64,000 nt of DNA from Enoplolaimus lenunculus (lineage: Eukaryota > Nematoda > Enoplea > Enoplida > Thoracostomopsidae). Positions 34,098 to 46,337 of the stretch are shown here, piece after piece (within the stretch, counting starts at the first letter, position 1; each line of letters starts with the position of its first letter). The position numbers and the translations under genes were made by a program. A model generated the notes under the pieces. The model ran no database searches. It was not told where the DNA came from and saw nothing but the letters and a program-made list of their open reading frames with translations. The stretch spans positions 1 through 64,000 of the forward strand of contig JASANG010003296.1 in the NCBI GenBank assembly GCA_030248215.1. Reading direction: 5' to 3'.

Positions 34098-34461
34098 AGA
34101 ACTTGCAATTGCAAAAAAACACATTCATTGTAGTCTACAGTTAGATTTAGTCAAAAATTTAACTGAAATTAAAATAATGCAAAATATTGCAGCATTATCG
34201 AGGAATTATTCAACGTATACACATATCATCGAATGCGTCTTGAGAATTTGTTTCTTTTTCAAAGTTGTGTGCAAGTTTTCAATGAAAAGTTGCATATAAT
34301 GAAGGTGCATTCCTTATTGCTAAGAAAACTCTCGATCAGCTTACACTTGAAAATTTTTAAGGGTCGCGAAGATGTGACGATAACAATGTGCTATCTATTC
34401 AAGATAGTATAACTTACATATCGCGTTGAGTGTAAACACAAGTGCATGAATCCTGAATTGT
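34098..34461. other. Intergenic DNA, no gene
   Basis: AT-rich, nothing recognised. Confidence 0.4.
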
Positions 34462-34620
34462 TGGGGGCAGGAGCGTCCGCACAAGATTATATTTGTTGGG
34501 TACGGAAAATTTTAGAGGGGCCACACAATTGAAATTCAGGATTGTTTACTTTCGGACCGTGACAATTCGGAGTCCATGACCATCCAATGCTTCCCACGGG
34601 AACACAATTGGGGGGGCACT
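34462..34620. repeat. Dispersed GGGGGC-type repeat
   Basis: ggggcaggagcgtccgcacaagat, ggggccacacaattg, attgttcgct-like words and cccacgggaac recur in similar order at 51394-51576. A non-coding repeat with uncertain ends. Confidence 0.45.
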
Positions 34621-36904
34621 AATTTATAATAAAATCTGTTAAAATGTTAACCTTTCTTCCGCGAATAAAGTTTTTGAAAATTTTCGAGCAGCAAATTTAG
34701 CCGACTGGTGAGGTTTTAGAAAATAAAGCATTACATGTTTAACAATTTCTAGATATTTATTCTACGTATCTTGTGGACTATTTAAACATATTTGAATACG
34801 TAAAATGACTCATGGAGCGAGCCAATTTAACGCGCATTGTAGGGCGTGAAATTATCGGACTGGCTTCGCCCTTTGACCATTCGAATAATTTCCGAAACAT
34901 TAGTCTGAGATTCGCTCAACTCAACTTTGTTGTTTGAAATTAGTGCCCGTGCTCGTATGCTTTATTGTGTATTGCACTTATCACCAGTTGACGATATGTC
35001 TTATGGTTTTCAAACCAAACATTTGCAAAGTTCAAAATTCGGCATATTTTTCGTATTTCAATTGTCATACTTTTGTGCCAATTTTGAGTTTCGCAATTGC
35101 AGTAGTTCATCAGTTTGAAGACCTAATAAACCTAAGCATAATCGTAAGCTCGATCCTAAGCCTATTACTATATCTGAACATAATGATGGGCGAAAATGGT
35201 CGAATCAATGAAATTTCGGAATACACATTGTCGTGTGACGAGTTGTCGAGCGACGAATTGTAGTGATACCAGTTTGGGTTTAGGCTTAGGCGTAACGATT
35301 GACCAAAACACAACCCTTATGCAATCTTGTGACGGTCATAACGATGTATAAGACAACCAATGCTTCAACTATTTCTAGAACAGCAATGGGTAGTGTCAAA
35401 ATAAAAGTAATAGACACAAATTTTGCAAGTCTTGTCAACCGAACATCATATTATATGCTTGTTGAGTCCTTAGGGAACAAAGAATGTCTAGCCGTTTGAT
35501 AGAAGCTATTCTCCTTTATGCATGGAAAGAAGATTATTTTGATATTTTAGTGAAATTGAGTTTCGCATACGCACACCGAAAATGTGGAATTCACATCTTG
35601 CAGACAGGCAACATTTAATGATTGCGCCAGAGTCTATTAATTAACGTCGCAAAACGACAACTGCGAAATGGTGGCCGTAGGGGCCGCGCCTTTCTGTTTA
35701 AATGGTTTCAAACTTGTGGCCGAATTTGACGGCGTTAAAACAATTTTATGCTAGGAAAATTCGTCTAACCCCCTCTATAATTGTTCTTCTGCATGCCATA
35801 TAACAGTTCGTGGATTCGGGGCAATTGGCACGCTTGCCGTGATTATTATAATCTGTAGTGCCGCAGTTTTGCGAAATTCAGCCCAGGAAACGTTAACCAA
35901 TTAAGGTTTGTCAATCTACAACTATATTCACAATTGCTTGTACCTATTAGGAAATGATGTAATAGGAAAACGCAGTGTGAACAGCGAGTATTTACTTGTG
36001 CGGTTTCGAAGCAAACATATATTGTGCCAGCGCAAAAATTGAACTCATTTAGAAGTATATCTTTGAAACTTTTCAGTCCAAAAGTTCTCCTTAATCTCAC
36101 GTATATAGTCAAATAATGCGAAATTTTAGGCAATCAGAGAATTAGACAAAAGTCGTTGGCATCGTGCAAAATCAGTTAATCCACCTTAATTATTAAACCA
36201 ACCTTCTAATTGACTATTTTCACAATTTTTTTAGTCCCGAGGAATTATTTGGAACTTTAGAAAATTGACTTTTTCAATAAATTTAAATTTGGGAGTGAAA
36301 CGATTTTGGGATGTCACGAGTGGTGAGAAGTTTGTGATTTTAGAGTGGCAGAGCCAATTACAACGAGCAGCTCAATTATGCAGGAATTTACAATATCCAA
36401 TCATTTCTGGGCAAAGCAAACTCCGTCTGGGGGGACAACCGAAGAGACCTGGAATTGGGTGTCAAATACAACTTATATATGAGCGCGCGGCTCTCAGTAT
36501 TGATATTATTGTAAAGTGTTTACCGCCATACCAAATGCATAAATTATCAAAACAGAATTTTCACTGTGCTTTTTTGCTTTTCAGAATTGATCTCAAAACC
36601 AACGCCTAAATTTTAAAGACGGCTATGATCAAACAAAATTTAAAATTGTTTAATTTTAAATTGTTAAACTTTTTGCATGCCATAAGTTGATTTCAACTCA
36701 TTGACACTACTTCAACGATGCAATAGTTTACGCTAAACGGAATAATGCCGCTTTGCTGAGGGTAAGAGTGAACAGTGACTGTCTCAAGTGGTTTAAGGAT
36801 AAAACGGATGCGTTGATGGGCGGAGTTTTAAAGGAAACGTGAAATTTATGTCGGTTAAGATTTTAAACTTTAAACGTTGAAATTGATTTATAAGTTTAAA
36901 GGCT
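34621..36904. other. Intergenic DNA with minor TTAGGC-like patches
   Basis: 35118-35165 (acctaagcataatcg, cctaagcctatta) and 35277-35292 (ggtttaggcttaggcg). No coding frame with similarity, although several open frames of 90-115 codons occur. Confidence 0.45.
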
Positions 36905-37060
36905 GCCGGCGCTCGCAAAAGTTATCATCAGTATGCTATATGTGAAATTGTCAATTTTCTGAGGGAGAAAACTGTAAGGTAGGGGGGGCTTAACCATTTT
37001 ATTACCAAAAAATTTCTGACGGTGGGGCATACGCCCCTGCCCCCTCTGGATCCGCTAGTG
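36905..37060 (+). mobile_element. hAT-like MITE, left end lost
   Basis: gcaaaagttatcatcag, gtatgctatatgtgaaattg, ggcatacgcccctgcccc and the right end ctctggatccgctagtg match the 19709 element. Confidence 0.65.
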
Positions 37061-37376
37061 TTTAAATGGTAGAACTATGATATTCAATTGCGATATTCTT
37101 TACGGTTCAACGGTGTAGTGTAAAGCAGTAAGATTTCTAATATATCTATTTGAAGTTTGGTATGCCATACTCGACTGTGTGCAGCGTTTGCTGCCACCGG
37201 CTGAGGATAGAATTTGTAACCTTCGAGCCAGTTAAGCGCAGTTGACTAAATTCTTGGTACTTTTCGCTTTCGACCCTTCCGATGGTTGTGTGAATGTATT
37301 TACCCACAGAGTAGTGAAGTGAGTAATTTCATTATTAAAGCTTATTTCTAACTGGCAATAACTGCTATATCTTAGT

Positions 37377-37470
37377 TGATCCAGAAATTTTTGACGGGGG
37401 CGTTCAATATATATTGCGAAAAAAACTCGCGAGATACGCGAACGAGAAGCCAAACGGAAATTAGTGGCAA
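37377..37470 (+). mobile_element. hAT-like element fragment
   Basis: tgatccagaaatttttgacggggg then aactcgcgagatacgcgaacgagaagcc, as in 30917. Confidence 0.5.
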
Positions 37471-37995
37471 AAAAGTCAAAATTTGTAAGTAGGATCCCTA
37501 TGATTTTACGGTGAAAAATGTTATGGTGCAATGGGGCCGTTGCAGGTCAATTATTTGACGATGCAAACTTTCAGAACGAATACTTTTGGCGAGACATATT
37601 ATAAATGAAACCAAGCTTAAACCAAGGTTTGAAACACAATTGTTCTGTCAAAACATCTCAAATGCTGCAATAAAAATTAAACAAAACGAACTATAATAAG
37701 ACAGCAATATCAATTTTTCAAATATATCCTTTAAATCCTTAAAACATGCTAGTTAATCCCGTAAAATCAAAACGTGTAAGTCGTTTAGACAAGATGACAT
37801 TTTGCCTATTATTTCCGAGCAGCGATTTTTAAGCCTCAAAAGATTAACTGACAAGTATTAGCGTTTTGAAGCGAGAACAATGAGTTAAAATCTGTTCAGT
37901 TTGAATAGATTATTAGCTGGGTTTCTAAAATCTATGATAAAGTACTTTACTAAAAGTTAGGACTAAATTATTAAAGTCGAAAATTTAACTGATTA
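37471..37995. other. Intergenic DNA, no gene
   Basis: Nothing recognised. Confidence 0.4.
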
Positions 37996-38345
37996 CTACA
38001 GTGACCCGAATAAAAGGAGGGCATTTTGAGTCAACAATCAATAGGAATCTGTACACTAATCAGAGACCGTACGCGGATACAGTCCCTAAACACTAATTAG
38101 AGTCCATAAACGTTAATTATTCCTAATTGTAGCGCATAAACGACTCCAGGACCAAATAAAGTTGCGGTCGAAACTTTAAAGGGTATTTAAGTTTTGAAAG
38201 TATATTCCTATCTAACCTTGCGTTATCGCTCAAGCTATTGACACAAGACAAATAAACGTTTAATTCAACGGATAGTTGCAATACCAGAAATATTAATAAC
38301 AAAAGATGGCAGAGCGAGGGTTAAAAATAAATAACAGCCTGTAAA
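37996..38345 (-). mobile_element. Pogo-like MITE, one end lost
   Basis: Left tip TA then CTACAGTGACCCGAATAAA; the interior (tccctaaa, aattagagtccataaac, gactccaggaccaaataaa, ggttaaaaataaata) matches 25361-25813 in the same orientation. The far end is missing. Confidence 0.78.
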
Positions 38346-39497
38346 AACTATAATAGAAAAAGTTTAATTAATAGTCATGACGGGGGAAACTTTAAATTGC
38401 ACAATTTCTTTTAGCATCCAGCTAACAGGCATCATTGCACCCTTTCAAATTCGACAATGTAAGTCGTTTTGTTTGAAAATAACCAAAATTCTGGAAAAAA
38501 TTATACTCTTAAGTATCGATCAAGGACGCAGCCATTATTTGAATTTGCGAGGGTATAAAATCACATCAAAAAATTTCTCACCCCTAGGATAATCAAGGAT
38601 GCGTTAAAGTCGGTTTAAAGTGCTTTATCTTGTCTCTCCAGATATTTTCGAGGGGATATAGCCCCTCTATCCTTCCCTTTGGGTACGCCCCTGACGTCGG
38701 TCTTACAAATGGCGAAACCGATGTTTGAAAATTTTAGTTTACAAAACCTTACGACCTTTCTGGTTTCACCCAGTGTTTTGCGGGACCGCAAGCAACATTT
38801 TACGCCAAGATTGATTTTATTGCACTTGCCTTGATGCAAAAGCTTGTTCGGCAGCCCGTTGCCCAAAACTTCACCGGTGAGCAACGAAGAAAAGAAAAAA
38901 TTTTACGTACAAAATCGCTTGATGCATTTTTGGCATTTTACGTCCGCCCAGAAATTTCACTGATTTCAGCCCATCCCGTAACCAGGATCGACGACAAAGA
39001 AAATTTTGCTAACATAGAATTCTTTTAATATCAGCAAATTTTTCGGCTAACGGGGAACGACAACGCCGTTTTGTTTGGGAGCCCCCTTTGGCAGCTGCAA
39101 CCTCGTTTATTTTAAGCCAATAGAATAGTAGCTAGGCGTTTAACGTAAAACTCAAAAGCGCTAATGCTACAGTGGTATTTCAAATTTGGGCAAACTTCCC
39201 GCATAAACGACGTTTTTGTTGATCTTTTGCCTCAAAATTTCGGGTTGGCTGTGAACAATCGGGGAGCCGCAATGTTTTCTCACAGGGGTGAGAGATGAAA
39301 AGAACGTTCAAGGAAAAATATTATTTATAAGACACAGCTGCTACTATGTAAACACATGTCGGCATCAACGAAAATGTTGCAATAATTTATCAATGACAGG
39401 CAAAGTAACCACTTGCAGTGGCAAAAGGTTAATAATTAAGTTGATTTTCAAATACATTGCTTTCTTGCAATAAACCAAGCTAAAATAAAACAAATTT
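38346..39497. other. Intergenic DNA with a small hAT-like tip
   Basis: 38660-38694 reads tagcccctctatcc...gggtacgcccctgac, the inverted tip of a CAGGGGCGTACCC-type element. No gene. Confidence 0.45.
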
Positions 39498-39595
39498 GGC
39501 CAGTGTGACTTTGAGTGGCGGAACAATAATGTAAGCATATTCCTAAGCCTACAGCCTAAAAAAATTATTCAAAAGCTTAAGCTTACATATTGGCC
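39498..39595 (+). mobile_element. TTAGGC-MITE, shortest copy (98 bp)
   Basis: GGCCAGTGTGACTTTGAGTGG at the left and TTACATATTGGCC at the right, with one cctaagccta patch. The flanks ACAAATTT/ACATATTT match 7 of 8. The left tip reads like subfamily 1 but is followed by ggcggaac of subfamily 2, so it may be a hybrid. Confidence 0.75.
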
Positions 39596-39735
39596 ACATA
39601 TTTCATTGAAAACAGAGCGCAGTAACATTTCAAAGGCTATACTCGGCACCAAGAGAATATTGAAAAACTAGTATTCGGGTTGAAAAATTGTGAAATACAA
39701 AACCATAGAAAAGGAATTTTCACTTTAAATGATCG

Positions 39736-39903
39736 AGCCAATGTATAGTAGACGATCGGAGTAGTATAAGCATATTTCTAAACCTAAGCCTAATGTAAAA
39801 ATAAGCGTATACCTAAGCTTAAGCCTAATCAAAACATATATTAGTCTAAAGCTTAAGCTTACTCTGTTGCAGTCCGGCAGGAAAGCGATTGTGTATACAT
39901 GCG
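39736..39903 (+). mobile_element. TTAGGC-MITE copy, GGCGGAAC subfamily
   Basis: agccaatgtatagtag, gtagtataagcatatttc, two cctaagc patches, tagtctaaagcttaagctt, actctgttgcagtcc. Tips are degraded. Confidence 0.7.
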
Positions 39904-40466
39904 ACAATTAATGGAACAAATGAAAATCGCGGACTTTGTGAGATAACCTAATTGAGTTAGTTTAATTGCTAAATTTTTATTATTTTAAAATCCCAAAAAC
40001 TAACCGCTAGAAAACTTAATTTTTATCTATTTTTAAAATTCGAGCCCCTACGGGTTTTCAAGTCAGTAAACAAATTTAAAACTGTAATATTCCCGTTATC
40101 TGTTTACTGTTACTACTATTATTAATATTCGAAATGAAAATGTTATTAAAATTTGAAACAAACCAACCACCGCACCGATGTCGATAGAACACAAACCGTG
40201 ACATTGTTAATCAATAGGCAATGGTCACGCACAACTGGTCAATAGGGCCGTTGCATGCGGGTCCAAGAATGACTTTAAGTCACGAAGATGAAACAAATTT
40301 TGGCCAAAATTGTGGACATTGCTAGCGATCGCTGCGGCTGTGCCTGACACAATATCCATAACAACAAAAGCTGCCGGATATGTATGCGTATTTATTTAGA
40401 AAATAACATAATTGTAAACAAATTTCTGCTACATTACATTACATGACTTATACAGGGAAGAACAAT
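39904..40466. other. Intergenic DNA, no gene
   Basis: Nothing recognised. Confidence 0.4.
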
Positions 40467-40533
40467 TATATATATATATACATATATATGTATATATGTA
40501 TATATATATGGATATATATACATATATATAATA
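40467..40533 (+). repeat. TA/CATATATG-rich simple repeat
   Basis: Alternating tata with tatgtata and catatata interruptions. Confidence 0.9.
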
Positions 40534-41332
40534 TGCCTAAGTCTTAAATCTGGCATTTTCTCATTTAAAAAAATTTTCTGCGTTACTCAATTAAGTAGAT
40601 TGCTCTAGTGTCACGGGTATTCAATTAACAGAACAGATGGTAAATGGGTCAAGAATCTGACGTATAGGATCAAAAACCCCAACCATTGCCACAATATTAA
40701 TTACTCATGCTCAGAGTTGCGAGCAAACGAGGGAACTTTAAAACGAAAAACTTTTACATCAATAAATCCATTGCTATTTCAATAATTTAAAAATCTACTT
40801 GAATTTGATGCATATTATGAAATTGAACTTACATTTTGTAGCATGTTCAGGAAGTAGAAAAAACTTCAAGAACAAAACATCAACTAGATATATCTCAAGG
40901 TACAGAAGCTGAATCAAGAACGGTTGAAACCCCCGTATGGGAGGTGACAATATTATCGTACGAAAGAAACTTCAAAAGCAAGAAACCTAACACAATTTCA
41001 TAGTATTGAAAATACAATGATTTAGGTTTGAGAGTTTGGAGAAACGTCCCACGTCACTCATTGTGTACGCCAGTCTAAAATAGTTACAATCACTACAGGG
41101 TGCAGTTATATAGAAATATTTCGATGTAACCACCGTTTTATCATCTTTGAGGTACGAATTTTTGTATACAAGAATACTTCGTGCATGATTTATCATTGAC
41201 TTAAATAATAAATATTTTTTCATTGCCAAGATTATACATATTTACTCTTAACAACATGGGAGTACCAAAAACTGCTGTTTGGTCTTAGATTTTCCCAAAC
41301 AAAATGGTGCATAAACAGTATTGAGCTTTTCA
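40534..41332. other. Intergenic DNA, no gene
   Basis: An 80-codon minus-strand frame (40987-41229) has no motif; not called. Confidence 0.4.
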
Positions 41333-41476
41333 GATCATTTAAACATAACGGCGGACCGTTTTGCCGCACGACCACAGTAGAGTAAGCTTTACAGTTTAGA
41401 CAAATTTTAGGCTTTACGCTTATGCTCAGGAATATGCTTATACTACTGTTACGGATCTGTTCTATACATTTGGGCC
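41333..41476 (-). mobile_element. TTAGGC-MITE copy, GGCGGAAC subfamily, decayed
   Basis: gcggaccgttttgccgcac, cagtagagtaagcttta, ttaggctttacgctta and gttctatacatttgggcc match the subfamily in inverse orientation. Confidence 0.68.
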
Positions 41477-41609
41477 AGTTGTTCTTAAAACCCACAATAT
41501 TTAGATTCTCAAATATGTGAAGTTTCAACGTCAATTTCGTGCTGCATGCATGAACCAGTACATAAGTGTGTTTGAAATTTAAAGGATTTGATACAGAGTT
41601 GACGTATCT

Positions 41610-44600
41610 TAAAGGCTGTCACTTGTGATAGACGGGTGTACAGTTTGTTTGGGTAATGCAACTCGTGGCTCAATTGGTTGTACGAATTGTGGACTTTGGT
41701 GTCACTACACGTGTGCTGGTTTCGACTGTATACGCACTGCCCGTGCCTCTGCTGCCGCATGGAAATGCATCGTCTGCCGTGATGAAGAAAAAGCGAACGA
41801 AGACCTGCCAAAGAAGAGCTACACCTTGTACTGGTCAGGCCCGTCCGATGGAAGCGGAAATCATGGGGTGGGGATCGCCCTAGAACAATCGTTGGCAAGT
41901 TGCGTCAACGCGTGCGACTTTATTAGCCCCCGAGTGATGCGAATCCGTGTCAAGTGCCGTCCCTATAACCTGTGCATTGTGTCCATCTACGCTCCTACAG
42001 AAGGCTCCACAGACGCCGTGAAAGATCAGTTCTACAGTGAAGTCGACACTGCACTAGCCGGCGTTGCCAAGTCTGACTTCCTGATCGTCGCCGGCGACTG
42101 GAATGCCCAACTCGGTCCGCGACACCCATGTGAAGGCAGCATGCTGGGCCCGTTCAGCCTGGGCACCAGAAGCAACAATGGAGATCGGCTAGTCTCGTTG
42201 ATTGGTCAACAACGGCTGTTCGCCACGAATACGGGATTCAAGCACAAGCGCCGCCATCTTGCCACCTGGATGTCTAATGCCGGGAATGCCGAGAACCAAA
42301 TCGACTTCATCCTGGTGCGTGACCGATGGAGAACCTCAGTGCTGGACAGCAGAACGTTCTGGGGCAACGAATGGAGCTCCGACCATGGTCTTGTCCGATG
42401 CCGTGTGAGGATTCGCTTCTCCGCGTCCAAATCCCGCCCGATGGAGAAGCGATACGATGTCGATCGTTTCAAGGTCGTGGAAACGCGAGAAGATTTCCGG
42501 CAGACCTATGTCCGTGTCGGAACCGCCCACGACGCTGATGCAAATGTGGAGCAGAGGTGCGCACTCATGGCCGCAAACCTGAACCAGGCCTGTTCCGAGA
42601 CGCTCGGTGTCCGCCGCATCAACCGGTCTGGTTGGATCTCAAACGAAACGATATCACTGCTGGACCAGCGAAGAAGTCAGCCAAAGTGCAATAGACTACG
42701 AAATGCAGTCAGACGAGAAGTTGCTGGCGACCGTGAAGTCATGTGGACCCGATTCGTTGTCGATGCAGAGCAAGCAAACAGGGTCGGTGATTCGCGAAAG
42801 CTGTTCAAGATGGTCAAGTCCCTGAACAAGAAAGGCTGTGCCCCCCCGACGCTGAAAGACCGAAACGGAATTTTGATTGATGGGAAACAAGAGAAACTAG
42901 ACAGATGGGCTGAGCACTTCAAGGAGTTGCTTAACCGACCAAGCCCAGCAAACCCACTGTCCGCCAAAGACCTTGGCACCCCGATCCCCGCCACCTGCAT
43001 TCGCGTGGAGCCGCCTAGTCTGGAGAACGTCAAGAAGGCAATCAGATCGACCAGATCAGGAAGAGCAGGTGTAGAAGATGGCCTACCTCTCGAAGCCTAC
43101 AAATACGGTGGTGAGCCAGTCGCCACTGACCTGGTGTCCCTTTTCGAAACTATATGGCGCAGCGAGTCGATCCCATCCGACTGGGAGATCGCCAAAGTAG
43201 TCCTGCTGTTCAAGAAGGGCGATAAGAGCATGTGTATGAACTACCGGGGAATCAGCCTCCTTGACATCGCGTCCAAGATTCTAGAAGCAGTCCTGATTGA
43301 CCGCATCAAGCAATGGCGCGACCCGCTTACCCGTGAGAACCAAGCTGGGTTCCGGGCTGGAAGAAACTGTGCCGACCAGATCTTCACCCTGCGCCAAGTA
43401 ATCGAAACCCGGAACGAATTCGGGCGAGCAACATTTATTGGCTTCGTCGATTTCGCAGCAGCCTTCGATAGCATCGATAGAGATAGCCTGTGGCTGATAA
43501 TGGCGGCTTCTGGAGTCCCGCAGAAGATTATATCGATGTTCCGGGCCCTCTACCGATCGACGAAATGCCGTGTAGGGGTATACGGTACCGCGACCGACAC
43601 CTTCGAGATCCACACCGGTGTGCGTCAGGGAGGCATCTCTTCACCCATTCTCTTCAACTGGTGCGTGGATTGGTTGCTCAAAGTGTCCTTCGATGACCAC
43701 GATGACGGGGTCCTGATGGGTAGCGAAACCGATGACAGCTCCGTCCTGTCCGACCTGACGTTTGCGGACGACATAGCCGTGCTCGCTGAAAGCCCAGAGC
43801 AGCTCCAGAGAATGTTAGATCGGCTGGATGAGAACGCGAAACGCATCGGCCTCGTGATCAGTACGGCGAAGACGAAGATCCTGTGCTGTGGCACCGAAAT
43901 AAGACCGAAAATAAGCATCGCCAGAGAAACCATTGAAGTGGTGGACGACTTCACCTACCTTGGCAGCTCCATATCCTCTTCCGGCGATGGGTCTACCGAA
44001 ATCCGCACCAGAATAGCAAAGGCGTACAACGCCATGCTGGCGCTGAAAGCTGTGTGGGGAAACCGGAACCTGTCAAAACAGCTGAAACGCCGGATCTACA
44101 TGGCCTGTGTTCGACCGGTGCTCCTCTATGCCTGTGAAACGTGGCCGATCAAGGCTAACCACGAGCGGCGACTGGATGCCTTCGACCACCGAATGCTGCG
44201 CTGGATACTGCACGTCTCCTACCGTGACCACGTTACAAACGTCGAAGTTCGCAGACAAATGGGCATCAAGGAAACCGTTTCGGAGTCGATCTTCAAGCGG
44301 CGGCTATATTGGTTCGGGCATGTCGCGCGTATGGAAACCGTTCGTCTACCGTTCAAATCTTTGTTCCACCCGATTCCGGCTGAAGAGGGATGGCGTCGGC
44401 CCTTCCGAGGAGTGCGCAGTACATGGCAACGCAAGCTGTTCAAGGATGTTAACTGTCGACCTGTCCATGATATCGTAAACCGAAATGCGGCTGTTTTCAA
44501 ACGTGACTATCTGACTATTTTACGACAATTGGCTATGGACAGAAGTGGCTTTGTGTTATTGGTTGATAAAATCGCAAGCTGCAAATGACCCTATGGGTTA

Positions 44601-44622
44601 TGCAAATGATAATGATGATGAT
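41610..44622 (+). mobile_element. RTE-like LINE, 5'-truncated, young
   Basis: A 987-codon uninterrupted frame is followed within a few bases by a short 3' tail ending in a TGATAATGATGATGATA microsatellite, a usual 3' end for RTE-clade elements. GC content is much higher than in the flanks. There is no ATG before the zinc-finger region, so the element starts mid-frame. I could not find a clear target-site duplication. The intact reading frame indicates a recent insertion. Confidence 0.88.
41625..44588 (+). CDS. LINE polyprotein: PHD-like zinc finger, partial AP endonuclease, reverse transcriptase
   Basis: About residues 5-51 form a C4HC3 PHD-like finger (C-x2-C, C-x2-C, WCHYTC, WKCIVC). From about residue 65 the endonuclease begins at YTLYWSGP...GVGIAL and runs through VSIYAPTE, VAGDWNAQLG, IDFILV and SDHGLV. 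The N-terminal blocks of that fold, with the catalytic Asn and Glu, are absent, so the finger is joined to a truncated endonuclease. RT follows with LLFKKGDKS, NYRGISLL, QAGFRAGRNC, FVDFAAAFDS, RQGGISSPILFN and the catalytic FADDIAVL, then RAYNAMLAL-like thumb and a C-terminal RRLYWFGHVARM segment. RT looks whole; endonuclease activity is doubtful. The open frame starts without ATG because the 5' end is missing. It copies LINE RNA at the target site. Confidence 0.9.
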   Translation: MIDGCTVCLGNATRGSIGCTNCGLWCHYTCAGFDCIRTARASAAAWKCIVCRDEEKANEDLPKKSYTLYWSGPSDGSGNHGVGIALEQSLASCVNACDFISPRVMRIRVKCRPYNLCIVSIYAPTEGSTDAVKDQFYSEVDTALAGVAKSDFLIVAGDWNAQLGPRHPCEGSMLGPFSLGTRSNNGDRLVSLIGQQRLFATNTGFKHKRRHLATWMSNAGNAENQIDFILVRDRWRTSVLDSRTFWGNEWSSDHGLVRCRVRIRFSASKSRPMEKRYDVDRFKVVETREDFRQTYVRVGTAHDADANVEQRCALMAANLNQACSETLGVRRINRSGWISNETISLLDQRRSQPKCNRLRNAVRREVAGDREVMWTRFVVDAEQANRVGDSRKLFKMVKSLNKKGCAPPTLKDRNGILIDGKQEKLDRWAEHFKELLNRPSPANPLSAKDLGTPIPATCIRVEPPSLENVKKAIRSTRSGRAGVEDGLPLEAYKYGGEPVATDLVSLFETIWRSESIPSDWEIAKVVLLFKKGDKSMCMNYRGISLLDIASKILEAVLIDRIKQWRDPLTRENQAGFRAGRNCADQIFTLRQVIETRNEFGRATFIGFVDFAAAFDSIDRDSLWLIMAASGVPQKIISMFRALYRSTKCRVGVYGTATDTFEIHTGVRQGGISSPILFNWCVDWLLKVSFDDHDDGVLMGSETDDSSVLSDLTFADDIAVLAESPEQLQRMLDRLDENAKRIGLVISTAKTKILCCGTEIRPKISIARETIEVVDDFTYLGSSISSSGDGSTEIRTRIAKAYNAMLALKAVWGNRNLSKQLKRRIYMACVRPVLLYACETWPIKANHERRLDAFDHRMLRWILHVSYRDHVTNVEVRRQMGIKETVSESIFKRRLYWFGHVARMETVRLPFKSLFHPIPAEEGWRRPFRGVRSTWQRKLFKDVNCRPVHDIVNRNAAVFKRDYLTILRQLAMDRSGFVLLVDKIASCK

Positions 44623-44809
44623 ATACCTACTGTCGCTCACATTCTGGAGCGAAAACAGAAGGACAACTAGAAGCGGTAACCCCTATAGGACTTTCTTTGA
44701 ACAATGGTAACGCTTCTTCTACCTTACTATTGATGTACTTGAGTATCACTATAATCGCTCAGGCTTCAAGGTTGCATTGCTAGGAAATTTCTTTCGCCAT
44801 ACTTATATA

Positions 44810-45016
44810 GGCCAATGTTACTTTAGCGGACGTAACAGTAAATTAAGCGTATTCCTATGCCTAAGCCTAAGTCTAAGCGTTACAAAAATGAGTTTCTAAG
44901 CCTATGCGTAAGGCTAAGCCTATTAAACCTAAGCAAAAAATGTAATTTACAATCTAAACCTGCTCTTTTATATAGACCCATCAAAAACCTGGACGCCCCT
45001 TAAAGTGACATGTGCC
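44810..45016 (+). mobile_element. TTAGGC-MITE copy (207 bp), perfect 8-bp TSD
   Basis: GGCCAATGTTACTTTAGCGG at the left and CCTTAAAGTGACATGTGCC at the right. Three cctaag patches. CTTATATA duplicated exactly (44802-44809, 45017-45024). It lies 188 bases beyond the LINE. Confidence 0.92.
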
Positions 45017-46337
45017 CTTATATATATTGCGATGCTAACGAAATACCTTTCACCATGTATACTGCAAATCCCTCCATCGTAAATTTTTGGATCTACCACT
45101 GTTTCTTAGTAAATTTAGGAAACAAATTAAACATTGTGAAGTTGATGTGTTACAAGGCAACCTTCTCGGAATACTTGCATGGTTAAAATACGAAGTTTTG
45201 CAAACAATAATTAACTAAAGATCACAATTATACGATAAACTTCAAAATAGTAAGCTGTCGTAGAAAAAGAACGCCAGAAACCAAATGATTGAGCCAGCGA
45301 TGCCGGGGAAACCCATTTTTGCCATATGTGTTTAAGTTTCAAACCTTAAAACGATAAAACTTCAATCAAAAATGAATTTTTTAATAAACAACATTCGTTT
45401 AAATATCTGACGTAAGCATAAAATTTGAACTTGATGGACACCAATAAGTTTTAGTTCTGTCCGCAATTAACAAAAACTCTGACATATAACGCTGTATCGG
45501 GATTGTCGACTAAATTTAGGAGAAGACAGGTCGAATCTGGAAGGATCAAGGCTCCTAGTGCCGCCATGTGTGCGCCCTTGCTCTAATCCATGTTAGAGTA
45601 TTAAACGTAAATTGATAAAAATTCTACTCTCAATTTGAAGACAATGGACTGGTTCGTGCACCGTTTCAGAACAGCGCACCCCTCATCAAGGAAACGAAGG
45701 CAAACTAAAAGAAAACAACAATGAAACCGTTTTGACCAAAATCAAAATGATAAAATTTCACCAATTTTAAAACTGCGACTATCGTCGGCACCGCAAAAAC
45801 AACAGTTTTTCAATTTAATTTAAACCAAAAATACCAGTGATATGTGCAAGCGCGTTATCTTATTTGAAAAGCACTTAATTATACAAACCAGAGTTATATC
45901 TCACGCTATGCCACTCGTTGCTGGGTTACTATCGCAACATATGCGATTTTTGCGCTGCCGTACCAACGGTATATACTCTTTGATGTGACCACAATAAAAT
46001 TAACTTGACTCAAACTTAAAACCGTCAACGTGCAGCCAACAAACGGGGCCCCTGACAGATAGCATGCGCCCCAGTTCAGATTTCCTTTTTGAACAATTTT
46101 TTTGATGTTTAGTTATTAGGGTCAGTTTCAAAAGCGAACCAAGTCGGTTATTGTAGAAAAAGACCGAAACTCAAGCGTAGAAACGCTTTGTTAGCAAGTT
46201 TAAGACCGCTGAAACTAACTTTGGTTTGCATTGATTTTGCATTAGAATATTTGTTTGAATTTACTGATATATAGCGAATTTCTATAATACCGCATCATGC
46301 AAATAGTTCGAGTTGCAATAAACATACAATCTAAAGC
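45017..46337. other. Intergenic DNA, no gene
   Basis: AT-rich, no recognised frame or repeat. Confidence 0.45.

Noticed and set aside
41625-41780. PHD-finger host gene
   Set aside because: The finger is in frame with LINE endonuclease and reverse transcriptase, has no ATG upstream and belongs to the LINE.
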